Shown here piece by piece: positions 1 through 9,843 of a stretch of 64,000 bases of DNA. The position numbers were made by a program, and so were the translations under genes. The number at the start of each line of letters is the position of its first letter. Position 1 is the first letter of the stretch. The stretch comes from Amblyornis subalaris (Eukaryota; Chordata; Aves; Passeriformes; Ptilonorhynchidae): positions 1,000,809 to 1,064,808 of the forward strand of contig JACAXG010000092.1 of assembly GCA_018881555.1 (NCBI GenBank). Direction: 5' to 3'. The notes under the pieces are model-generated. The model was not told where the DNA came from. It was given only the letters and a program-made list of their open reading frames with translations, and searched no databases.

Positions 1-73
1 AATTACCATCCCTTGCTACTTTGAAGAGACAAAGAAGACTTGTGGTTTCAGTGTTCCAGAGAAAAGTAACATA

Positions 74-640
74 TACAGAGGGATGGCCCTGGCCAGCTGC
101 TAGACCCCCACCCAGACACTTTCTCACTCCCTGCCCTTAACCAGACAGGGGGAGAAAATAAAGTGGAGAAGCTCATGTGTTGACATAAAGACAGGGAGAT
201 CTCTGACCAGTTTCTGTGATGGGCAAAACTGACCAGACTTTGGAAAATTAACTTAATTGATTAAACATTTTTAACTAAATACTTTTTAACTCAATAGCTT
301 TAAAAATATATTTGAATGGTGAGAAACAAAGAAAAAAACACCCTTTAAAACTTTAAAAACAAAGAGAAAAAAACCCTTTCCTCCATCCATCTCCACTTCT
401 GCCCAGGCTCAACCTCTCTTCTCTATTCCTGACTCCTTTATTTTCTCCCATGCAGAGCAACATAAGTGGATGGGGAATGGAGGGCTATGCTCAGCCCATA
501 ACAGCTCCTCTCTGCTGCTGCCTCCTCCTCACACTTCCTGCTCCAGCCTGGGCCCTTCACACAAGCCATGGGGAAACACCTGCACCACCAGAGCCCCTAG
601 GTCACTGGTGGTTGTATTGGCCATTTCTCCCAGATTTGTG
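74..640 (-). mobile_element. Retroviral LTR, minus orientation, degenerate
   Basis: This stretch reads as the reverse complement of a common bird LTR. The left end has a 'ggccctggccagc' block followed by 'agacagggggagaaaataaa'. A TTAA-rich stretch lies near 245-300, and a pyrimidine-rich 'ctcctcacacttcctgctccagc' type block near 525-547. The same block occurs in reverse complement in the LTR at 50.8 kb (51091 onwards), so two members of one family lie in the window in opposite orientations. The left end is fairly clear near 74. The right end is uncertain, because antisense CR1 sequence begins around 640. The small open frames at 450-691 lie inside the LTR and have no coding meaning. Confidence 0.6.
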
Positions 641-737
641 TTTTCAGTGAACTTGCCGAGGAGACCTTTGCCCCTTCATCCAAGTCACTGAGGAAAAAGT
701 TAAACAATACCAGACCCAGTTGGAACTTTGGGGGACA
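641..737 (-). mobile_element. CR1 LINE fragment (reverse-transcriptase segment), antisense
   Basis: The reverse complement matches the part of CR1 ORF2 that runs from the 'ggtgt(c/t)cccc' block through 'agtgacttggatgaa' to 'gcaagtt', just before the catalytic FADD region. On this strand it reads as the block ending 'acaccactagtg' at 737. The copy is about 100 bp, old, and truncated on both sides. It covers a CR1 segment overlapping that of the antisense copy at 890-1140, so these are two different insertions, not one broken element. Confidence 0.55.
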
Positions 738-889
738 CCACTAGTGCAAATGTTCGATAAACTTGTAGATGCAGTGCGTAAGGACAGGGTTTAGTGGTAG
801 ACCTGGGCAGTGTTAGGTTAATGGCTGGACTCGATGATCTTAGAGGTCTTTCCCAACCCTAATGATTCTATGATTCTATGATTTTATGC
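738..889 (+). mobile_element. CR1 LINE 3' end, sense
   Basis: This is a typical 5'-truncated bird CR1. It starts with a 'tgttcgataaacttgtagatg' type sequence, passes through 'ggtttagtggtagacctgggc', and reaches 'ggctggactcgatgatctta' followed by the 'aggtctttcccaaccct' block. It ends in ATTCTATG-type octamer repeats at about 863-885. The octamer tail is the terminal signature of CR1, which has no poly-A tail. Confidence 0.9.
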
Positions 890-1004
890 TCCAGTACATA
901 CAAATTCCTATGCAACACCTTCTGAGGCAGAAACTCGACAGCACATCCCTGTTTGGAACATCAGCAAACTTGTTAGTGGTGCTTTCAACTCCTGCATCCA
1001 GATT

Positions 1005-1072
1005 TTTGATAAATATATAGAACAAGATAATCCAGCTCTTTGATAAATATATAGAACAGGATCATCCAGCTC
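1005..1072. repeat. 34-bp tandem duplication inside antisense CR1
   Basis: Two consecutive 34-bp units (1005-1038 and 1039-1072) both begin 'tttgataaatatatagaaca' and end 'atccagctc'. They differ at two positions. The duplication is internal to the antisense CR1 RT segment, so it arose after insertion or was carried by that source copy. Confidence 0.9.
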
Positions 1073-1156
1073 TAACTCAACTTTGGCCTTTTGTGTCTTC
1101 TTCCTGAATATATGAACCACAGCTCTGTTCTACAACACTTTTAACAAATAGCAAGC

Positions 1157-1761
1157 CTAGGAGGGCATCTCTCTAGCTGGCACACTGAGAACCTGCAACA
1201 AGAAGTTATTTCGTACAAACTTCAAAAATTTCCGAGAGCTGCTCATCACTGTAGTATTACATTGCCAGGTGATGTGTGGGAAGTTGAAATCTCCTATAAG
1301 GACAAGGCCTCCATATCCAGAAATTTCTCCTAATTGCCTAAAGCAGAACTCATCAGAGGATATGTCCTGGCTGGATGACTGGTAATAGACACCCACTACA
1401 ACATCTCTTTTGTTTTCGAACCCTTTAATCCTTACCCAGAGGATCTCAACCACATCATCACTAACTCTGAGGGCTGTGCACAGTCAAACCTTTCCCTTAT
1501 GCATAGTGTGACACCTCCACCTCACCTGTCCTGCCTATCCCTCCTGACCTGCCCATAGCCCTCCATCCCACCACTCCAATCATGGCACTCATTCCACCAA
1601 GTCTCACTAATATCATCAATATTGCAGCTCTGGGAACTGATTAATTCTTCCAGTTCATCCTGTTTGTTTCTCACGCTGTATATGTGGGTGTAGAAGCATT
1701 TCAGATATGGTCCTGAGACCTCTGTGCTCCCAGGAGCATTGTAAATGTTCCCACTAGCCAT
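1157..1761 (-). pseudogene. CR1 ORF2 endonuclease-domain remnant
   Basis: Two minus-strand open frames (1761-1522 and 1453-1157) together cover much of an APE-type endonuclease domain of a CR1 ORF2 protein. In intact elements this domain nicks the target DNA to prime reverse transcription. The upstream frame contains ISETWWNE followed by HDWSGGMEGY. The downstream frame contains VVVGVYYQ, then LVLIGDFNFPHITW, in which the conserved GDFN motif is intact. A frameshift or stops between 1522 and 1453 separate the halves, and no intact RT domain follows. The copy is dead. The CR1 assignment is recognition by motif and spacing. Confidence 0.75.
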
Positions 1762-1910
1762 CCTCAGATGATGTCATGCCACACTTTGTCTACCTACTAC
1801 AATTCTTTCGGTATCGCCTTCCCTCATCGATTCTAGTAATGTATCTATAACACTTCTCAAGGTTGAACTTAGCTGAGTGACAATTCTCCCTGCATGCCAA
1901 ATCCTCTTAG

Positions 1911-4900
1911 ATTAGGTGTATGAATCTTAATTACAAGAGAAGTCCTTTCAGCATACTAAAGCCTTGTGTGAACAGAGACAGATTCACAAAAAATAAATCC
2001 CATAATATATACTTGTTTCACGTAAACCTTGTTGACACCAATTGCTCAGCAAATGTTCTTACTGGAAAACTCTTTTCCTCTCTGAAACTGCAAATTCACT
2101 GTAAAACAAAAATGTCAGTGCATGTGTTTAGCAGGAGACATTATGCATGACAAACCAAGCATCCACCCTGAATTAATTTTTGCATTCTATAAAGACCCTT
2201 TGTTCATTTTTCTTTCTTTTTCTGGTCTTCCAATGTAGTCAAGAGCAAAATAAAGGATGACAAGATACTGTCTGGTTGATTTTACTGTACTGTAATAGTT
2301 GCAGTTATCTCAAGCAGCCTTTGTGTTTCTCTTAACTGCCATCAGTACCTGTTTTTCAGTGAAAATTCATTAAAAAAGAAGACTTCTTGGACTACTCTAA
2401 TTTAAGCAATCAGAGTCCCTCCTTAACCTCAGAGGCTTCTTCTTAACCTCAACAGATTCATCTTTAAAAGATGGAAATAACCCCCCTAGTGATTAGTTTT
2501 CTTGTTCATGAACTGACATGTACAGATTCCAGCAGCTGGGCTGATCTGGAGATAGAAAGTAAACAGATGAACTGAAGTGTTAAAACCAATGAACATGATA
2601 AGAATGCTGTTGCTGACTTCTATTTCAGAGAATGACAGAAAGCTTCAAAATGTGTCATATGCCACAAATTTCTAGGGAAAAATGACAGTGAAATACATAT
2701 TACAATTTGCAGTATCTCAGCTTGTTCAGTGTGTACAGCAGTGAATACAGTACATCAAAAATGTAATCTGATGTCTAGTTACTCCTTCAGAACAGATTCA
2801 GATCCTCTTGAGTTTCTTTTGAGGGAATATCATAGCCAACTATCTTTCACATAATAAAATTGTTACATCTTAAAAAATCCACCTGACACAGGGAAAAAAG
2901 ACTGCATTTTCAATAAGCATGCAGACTTTTTATTTTTACTGCAAATATTTCAGAGCTTATGAGGTGTGATCATCAAATAGATGATAATTACTTCCAAAAT
3001 TAATTGATGATATGGTCTAAACTGATTGCAAATATGAGGGTGTCAATTTAATCTGTGATGGAAAAAACATTGTCTTGCCTAGGGGTAAATAAACATAAGA
3101 GACTAGGATCAATTCTGAATGTTGACTCAGAAATAAATTGAATGAAATTATGAAAAATTCAGTATTTACTAATATTAGAATATAANATAACTTAAAAGAT
3201 GCACATGTAACATTGCTTTGATGATATTCAGAAGAAAGATAAATAATATATTTTAATCATCACAACTTCTGCATTTTCTTTCTTCAAAAAGCATAGGTAA
3301 AAAAAATGTTGCCCTAAAAATTATTGCTGAACTCAACCTCTATAGCTCACAAATTGTGTAACCCACTTACTGTTTCAAACACTGCTAAAGTTTTAACATT
3401 TTTATTAATCATTGTGCACACAGAAAACTAGTAAGAGCGAGCACATGATACATTACAAGTAGATAAACTTCTCTGAAAATTACTTTCCTGACGATCACTT
3501 CAAATTTTGAGGACAGCTAAAATCCAGCCTTTAAAGTAAAAACCAATTTGACTGAGTTGAAACAAGAGCAAACTTCAAAAATATGTAGAAGTTTCAGTAT
3601 CAGCAAATATGATAGGGGTAATTATTTGAGCTAATATTTCTGAAGAAACTGGAACAAAAATATTGATAAGAATCAGTCCTATAAACACTTTTTCAGGACA
3701 TAGAATTTTTGGATGCAGATTGACAAAGCATTTTCCTTTTTACCTTGTCTGGAATTCCCTATGACTCTTTAGAAGACACCTTATGAACCATATCCACCTC
3801 TCTCGGCAGAAAATAAAATATGGCAACATTTTGATGTCATCATATATTGACTTTTAAATAAATCTAAGCAAGAGAAAGTATCAGATTAAAAAAACTCAAT
3901 TTAGCTGAGATCTCAATGCAGCAGGTAAAAGGCATCCAAACATGAGTCAGCAACATTAAAATTACTTTCAGTTAATTTTCTTGAAGGGTTTGGATGTGGA
4001 GAAAACTTACATACTATCAAAATAAATTANACAATATGCTATTGGAAGGAGGGGAAGTGACACAGTATTTCTAGAACAGTTTGGATTTCTTTAGTGGTGG
4101 GATTCACACATGAGTCTGTAGATCATATATTGTCAATATCAATACATATTTTAGAAACATCTTCACCTGATGCTATTATTTGCTATTTACCACAGCATTT
4201 CAAGCCTTTAAGCAACTAGACTTTTTAATATATGTTATGAACACGAACTGCTGCAACTTTAGCTATACATAAACAGAGAGCTCTTGCAAAACATTTGTGT
4301 TTATATAGCTTTGTACACATGCATATCATCATTTGAAATGGAAGTACAATATNAAAAACATTTGTTCTGCAGGTGTATCTTAAGAACTAGTGTTAGTCTG
4401 GTATTCCTCCAAGAATTGGTATACTAGAGCTCTGCATACCAGACTTTTTCAAACAATGTGCTCTGTGCACGGGTATATCTGCTGTACACTTTCTCTGGTG
4501 CATAACCACACGCAGACTATGTATGTACCTAGCTACTATTTCGAAAAATTACATTAAAATGAGGTTATTACTTTAGTTCTCTAACACTCATGAAAGTGAA
4601 TGTCAAAGCAAAAAATTAATAAATTCTAGTTATGCGACATTTTTTCTTGTTTTATACATCTCACTGAACACAGACTACACTTAACAGAAGGCAGTCTCAT
4701 TAATGCCATTTACAAGTAGGACTTAGCATGTTACCCTTAGTCAGATTGGATTCCCTAAAAGATTTAATGCAGCAATACATAACTCTCAAAGCAGTGAATT
4801 TCTAATTAAATATAACAGCAGAAGATGAAAGTTCTACATTATTTGTACATCAAAGTCTTTATCATTGTTTGAAAACAGACCACAGTTCTTATAAACCTTT

Positions 4901-5227
4901 TTTTTTTCTGCAGGTCTATCTTTCCCATTTTTATTAAATATATACATCTGAATTGGAATATATTTTAATAAAACTTTGCTTTGTGACCAGTACATTACTT
5001 ACTACTTTTCTCAAAATAATAATTCAAATAAATAAATGCTAAAAGAAAATAATAAAAATATGTGAAGGGGAATGACTTAATTCGAGTTTCAGAAAGGACA
5101 GAGTTTATAGATATCTCTGGATCTACCTTTTGTTGGTGGGACACACACTTTATTCCACTAAGTTGAAAACAAGCAAAATAAATGGTACTTTTAAATTATT
5201 TCCCTCCCCTCCATACAACAGGCAGCT
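1911..5227. other. AT-rich DNA, no recognised feature
   Basis: I see only unannotated AT-rich sequence with short homopolymer runs (for example T-runs near 4900-4908). No open frame longer than about 80 codons, CR1 tail, LTR signature or convincing splice pattern was found. The 76-codon frame at 1920 begins at the border of the CR1 and has no recognisable motif. Confidence 0.5.
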
Positions 5228-5325
5228 GATCTGTGGAAACCCTTGCTAAGAGAAAGTGGTGGATGAAAGAGGTTTATACAGGTTCCGGAGGGGATTGCAC
5301 AAACACATGGAAGATACAAGGTGTA
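5228..5325 (+). mobile_element. Ancient CR1 3'-UTR fragment
   Basis: The sequence 'ctgtggaaacccttgct...agtggtggatg...aggtttatacaggtt...ggggattgcacaaacacatgga' follows the order of a conserved CR1 3' region ('tgtggaact..ttgcca.agga..t.gtgga', then 'ttcaaaa.ggatt.gac'). That form is known from old CR1 subfamilies shared among birds, turtles and crocodilians. It is highly diverged with no terminal octamers. The 74-codon frame starting at 5256 overlaps it and has no coding signal. Confidence 0.45.
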
Positions 5326-6829
5326 GTAAGTCTGTGGAACCTTTTTTGAAGTTTGGTTTCATGTACACCCCCACCAAATATGAAGAACACAAGGACAATG
5401 GACCAAGATTAGATATTACTTTACCAATTCACCTATTTTGTCCTAAAATTCCTAGAAAGTCTGTTGAGCTGTCCAGGTGAATGCTGCCTAGTCTTAGTGG
5501 AAGGGTGGTGCTTATTCTACTTATCTGTAACTCTCCTAAGACTGTTACTTCAATTTTAGATTCTCCAGCAAGTCCCTGTCACAAAAAAAGTTCTGGTATG
5601 GCAATCTCTCCATCTTTTTCATGGCAAATATTCCTGTAAAGACTTAATTTACCTTTTCTACAGTGTTATTATATTTTCCAAGAATTCCCTTCGTGCTTAC
5701 TGTCCATAGATCTTACAGGTAACTGGTGTTTGGCCCAACTATGTTTACATTTTTATCTACCAGATTCTGCAATCCTTTTCTTTGTTCACATGCTTCTTAG
5801 TATTATTAACCTTTCCCTTGTGTGTTTAGCCATGCTGACCTCCTTTTAGACTTTCTCAAGCATTTCANAAATAGGTGTGAACTGGCACTGTGCTACCTGT
5901 ATGGTCTTCTTCAATGGTTTTTTGACTTCCTGCAAGCATGTAATTCTCTGAAGCAGATGTCACCTTTAGCTTCCTTTTAGCAAGAGTTCTCATTTTGACC
6001 TAGTTCTTACCAAAATTTAACAGTGAGTTCTTTGGCCATTGATACTCTAGTAGGGATGCTGAATGTAAGTCCCTTATGGTACAATTACGGATACCACCTC
6101 TTGTGATTTGGCCTTTTTCCATAGAATAATTGAGGTTGTCTTTGTATTTCTCTCAGGCTCTCTCTGATCAGGATATACCAGTCTGTCTCACCTCCCTAGC
6201 TGTTTGGGTGGCAATGTAGACAGACTACAATACTCTTATTGTTTAGATCTGCAATTTCAATTAACGAAATTTCTGGTACTTGAGGTGGAAAGTTTACCAC
6301 TTTGGCTTAATTCCAAGAACTCTTAAATGTATACTTCTAACTCAGCACCAGTATTCTCAAATGTCTATATATTTTGTAAAAAAAAATTATATTGTTCTGT
6401 TATTATCATTTTTCTTTCATCAAGTTTCTGATTTCAGCATTGCCTTCACTTAAAGCTTAACATACCAACTTTCTTATCTTAGTTCTTAAGCTTCCAACAT
6501 TTGTATAAAAGTCAGTGTACTGCTCACTTGTAAAAAAAAAAATCTTTAAATGGAACTTATTTTCTAATTGTCTTTTTGATTATTTCTACCCTCTGACCTA
6601 CCCTTCACCTGAAGATACAGAATTATCATTACTTCCCCTTTGGGATATTCTCCTCAGCTATGTGTCATCTGATTATGCAATCCTCTGTGTAGAACTTCAT
6701 CAGCAGTTGCTTAAATAGGCTGCTGCTTTGCTGGGAATTCCCCAGCTTCTGATGAAGCTGACACTCTTCCTCTTTATACTATCTTTCTGCCCAGCATTAA
6801 AACCTTCCCTGTCTCATCTTGGTCCTGTT
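5326..6829. other. AT-rich DNA, no recognised feature
   Basis: T- and AT-rich sequence with no repeat family I can name, no LTR signals and no convincing exon. Short homopolymers occur (A-runs near 6380 and 6532). Confidence 0.5.
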
Positions 6830-7039
6830 TTGAACTGTTTGGAGGCCTGTTTGGAGCCTGGAGAGATGTGGTTCACCTGTCTGAAAGGGGGAAAATGATC
6901 CTAGCCCATGGATTGGCAGGGCTGATTGAGAAGGCTTTAAACTATGTTTGAAGGGAGAAGGGGATGAAACCAGGTTCTACAGAGATGAGCCTAAGGTTGG
7001 TAAGCGAGAGTCAGGGGTGAAAATCAGCAGCCCAGCTGA

Positions 7040-7670
7040 AGTGCATGTACACTAATGCACCCAGCATGAGTAACAAACAGGAGGAGCCGGAAGCCATGGC
7101 ACAGCAGGAAAGCTACGATGTAGTCACCACCACGGAAACGTGGTGGAATGACTCACATGACTGGAGTGCTGCAATTGGTGGCTACAGGCTCTTCAGAAGG
7201 GACAGGTGAGGTAGGAGAGATGGTAGGGTGGCTCTGTACATTACAGAGTGGTTTGAGGGAGCTCAAGGATAGTGACAATAAGGTTGGGTGCCTGGGGATA
7301 AGAATTAGGGGGAAGGCCATCAAGGCAGACATCCTGGTGGGAGTCTGTTATAGACCACCCAAGCAGGATGAAGAGGCAGATGAAGTATTCTAGAGGTGGC
7401 TGGCTGAAATTTCATGATTGTCAGCCCTTGTTCTTGTGGGAGAATTTAACTTGCTGGATGTCTACTGGAAACTCCACACAGTGGAGCGGAGGCAGTTCTA
7501 GGAGGTGCCTGGAGTGTGTGGATCTTCCTGACACAGCTGGCAAGTCAGCCTTCCAGGGGCAGTGTCCTGCTAGACCTGCTGTTTACAAACGGAGAAGAGC
7601 TAGTGGAGATGTAGTTGGAGGGCACAGTGACCACAAAATGATAGTTTTCAATTCTTGGTGAAATAAGGAA
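7040..7670 (+). pseudogene. CR1 ORF2 endonuclease domain, disrupted
   Basis: Translated blocks recognisable in order are ETWWNDSHDWS (about 7134-7165), GGYRLFRRDR (about 7177-7206), and ILVGVCYRPPKQDEEADEVF (about 7331-7390). The last is a hallmark of bird CR1 endonucleases. An in-frame TAG follows immediately, where the consensus continues with tyrosine. The catalytic GDFN motif reads GEFN (about 7437-7448), a D-to-E change, and the frame is broken again downstream. The domain would have cut target DNA in an active LINE. This copy is inactive. Confidence 0.8.
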
Positions 7671-8167
7671 GGAGATCAACAAAACCTCTATCTTGGACTT
7701 CTGGAGGTCGGACTTTGGCCTCTTCAGGACAGTGGTTCAGAGAGTCTCTTCGGAAAGAGTAATTTATAACAAAGGGTTCCAGGAAGGCTGGCTGTCCCTA
7801 TGTGCCAAAAGACAAGCCACCAGGGATGAAGATCAGCCTGGTTGAGTGTGAGTACTCAAAGAATGTAGTTGTCTCAACTGTTAAATACTGTTAAAGAAGA
7901 AAGTTCCCATAAAATAAATCTCCAAAACAGGAACTTGAGATAAGCACAGATGCCAAAACAGGAAGGCATTAATTCCAGGCCTAACGAAGGTGAAGATTTG
8001 GAATTAACACACTGGACAGAATTCCACTGTGCNGACTGTGGAAACTTAAGATTAGATTTATATGGGCAAAAATTTTGCAAGGTGGCAAACTGGGGGAAAG
8101 GATACATATGCAAGCCCAAGTTGTGGGAGTGGCATCTATGACCCGTAGATACCCAGGACTTGGACTG

Positions 8168-8174
8168 TATAAAA
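8168..8174 (+). promoter_or_regulatory. TATA box of the LTR at 7847-8452
   Basis: TATAAAA preceded by 'ggactg' sits about 320 bp into the LTR and about 190 bp upstream of the AATAAA signal, as expected for a U3/R boundary promoter. It is probably inactive today. Confidence 0.65.
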
Positions 8175-8365
8175 GTGGTACCTCCAGAAGAACAACTCTG
8201 GGACCCCCACCACCAAAGAGCAGGGTGAAGAAGGACCAGCAGGACACCACAGGAATCCACCTGGTGGTGATATCTTTTGTTTAATGTCTCTTTCCCACTC
8301 TCTTTCTACCCCACACCCCACAACCATTTCTTTCTATCTCTCTCTCTACCTTGCATTAACTGTTA

Positions 8366-8371
8366 AATAAA
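8366..8371 (+). terminator. Polyadenylation signal of the LTR at 7847-8452
   Basis: AATAAA lies inside 'tgttaaataaaatcc' and follows a pyrimidine-rich stretch (about 8285-8350). The position fits the end of the R region. Confidence 0.6.
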
Positions 8372-8452
8372 ATCCATACTATTGACTTTGGCATATGCTC
8401 TCGTTTGCACTTTAATTCAGGCAGAGACATCTCTTATAATCAGATAATAACA

Positions 8453-9843
8453 TTGAAGCTTTCACCGGAACTCAGGGGAAAAAAGAGCGTTTATGACCTT
8501 TGGAAGAAGGGCCAGGAAACTCAGGAAGAATACAAGGATGCTGCTAGAGAGAAAATTAGAAAGGTGACATCTCAGCTAGAACTTAATCTGGCCACCCTGT
8601 GAAAGATTAATAAAAGTATTTTTATAAACAGATTAACAACAGGAGGGCCTTTATTGGATGTGGCTGGAACATTGTCACCAAGAATGAGAAGAAGGCTCAG
8701 ATACTTAATGCCTTCCTTGCCTCAGTCTCTAACAGAAAGACCAGCTATACTCAGGGCTACCAGCCCCCTGAGCTGGTAGACAGGAGACCCTCTACAATCC
8801 AGGAGAAAGTAGTTTGTGACTTCCTGTGCCACTTAGACACTCAGAAGTCTGTGAGGCTGGCAGGGTAGGATTCACCTGAGGGTACTAAGGAAGTTGTCAG
8901 AAGAGCTCACCAAGCCACTCTCCATCATTTATTGTAAGTCCTGGTTAAGCGGGAAAGTCCTAGATGACTATAGGTTAACCAGTATGATACCCCTCTACAA
9001 GAAGGATCAAAAGGAGGATCCAGGGAATTATAGGCCTGCAGTCTGACCTTGGTGCTAGACNAGGTTATGGAATAGATCACCTTGAGTGCAATCACACAGC
9101 ATGTAAATGACAACCAAGGGATAAGATTGAACCAGCACGGTTTTAGGAAAGACAGGTCCAGCTTGGCCAACCTGATCTCCTTTTATGACCCTAGTGCATG
9201 AGGGGAAGATTGAGGATGTAGTCTATCTACGTGGACTTCAGTAAACTCTTTGATACTTTTTTTATGGCATTCTTCTGGAGAAGCTGGCAGGCCATGGCTT
9301 GGACAGGTGGACTCTCCAGTGGACTGCGTTAAAAACAGTCTGAATGGCCAGGCCCAGAGAGTGGTGGTGAGTGGTGGTACATCCAGTTGGCAGCTGATCA
9401 CCAGTGAGGTTCCCCAGGTCCGTATTTGGACCAGTCTGGTTTAATATCTTTATCAATGATCTGTACAAGATGACTAAGTGCACCCGCAGTCGGATTGCAG
9501 AAAAGACACTAACTGGGTGGAAGTGTTGATCTGATAGAGGGCAGGAAGGCTTTGCAGAGGGATCTGGACAGGCCAGCGTTTTGAGATTCAATAAGGAGAA
9601 GTGGTGGGTCCTGCACTTTGGTCACAACAACCCCAGGCAGCGCTACAGGCTGGGGGAAGAGTGGCTGGAAAGTTGCCCAGCAGAAAAGGACCCGGGGGTG
9701 CTGGTCACAGCCATCTGAAAATGAGCCAGGAGTGTGCCCAGGTGACCAATAACACCAATGTCATCCTGGCTTGTGTCAAGAATAATGTGGCCAGCAGAAC
9801 TAGTGCAGTGATCGTCCATCTGTATTTGGCACTGGTGAGGCCT
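8453..9843 (+). pseudogene. CR1 ORF2 reverse-transcriptase domain, disrupted
   Basis: The nucleotide order follows CR1 ORF2: 'gtttatgacctttggaagaa' (about 8490), 'ctgagctggtagacagg' (about 8770), 'atacccctctacaagaagga' (about 8987) with 'ggatccagggaattataggcc' (about 9016), and the 'gtggacttcagtaaactctt' block (about 9230) that encodes the first catalytic-aspartate motif (consensus LDFSKAFDT). Next comes 'tcatcctggcttgtgtcaag' (about 9760). The FADD catalytic site should be near 9493. There the sequence is 'gattgcagaaaagacact', in which the two Asp codons are lost and the length change shifts the frame. Multiple stops make the protein non-functional. Confidence 0.8.

Larger units (their letters stand above)
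890..1910 (-). mobile_element. CR1 LINE, antisense, internally deleted
   Basis: Reading the minus strand, this copy begins near 1905 in the region upstream of ORF2's endonuclease and continues through the endonuclease domain (about 1770-1150). It then jumps to a reverse-transcriptase segment at about 1085-940 ('tatttatcaaaaatctgga', then 'aacaagtttgctgatg'). The sequence expected between endonuclease and RT is missing, so an internal deletion lies near 1140. The RT part carries a 34-bp tandem duplication (1005-1072). The 3' UTR and octamer tail are absent. Confidence 0.75.
7847..8452 (+). mobile_element. Solo LTR inserted into the CR1 copy
   Basis: The element begins TGTGAGTACTC and ends ATAATAACA, giving TGT...ACA ends. 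It is flanked by TTGAG (7842-7846) and TTGAA (8453-8457), a 5-bp TSD with one mismatch. Removing 606 bp rejoins the CR1 linker sequence ('cagcctggttga' to 'agctttcaccggaactcag'). A TATAAAA box lies at 8168-8174 and an AATAAA polyadenylation signal at 8366-8371, about 200 bp apart. These give a plus-orientation U3-R-U5 layout. No internal retroviral sequence remains, so it is a solo LTR. The family is not identified. The open frames on both strands across 7874-8327 are incidental. Confidence 0.85.

Noticed and set aside
7874..8327. Overlapping frames on both strands (up to 128 codons)
   Set aside because: They fall inside the solo LTR 7847-8452, which should not encode protein. No conserved motif.
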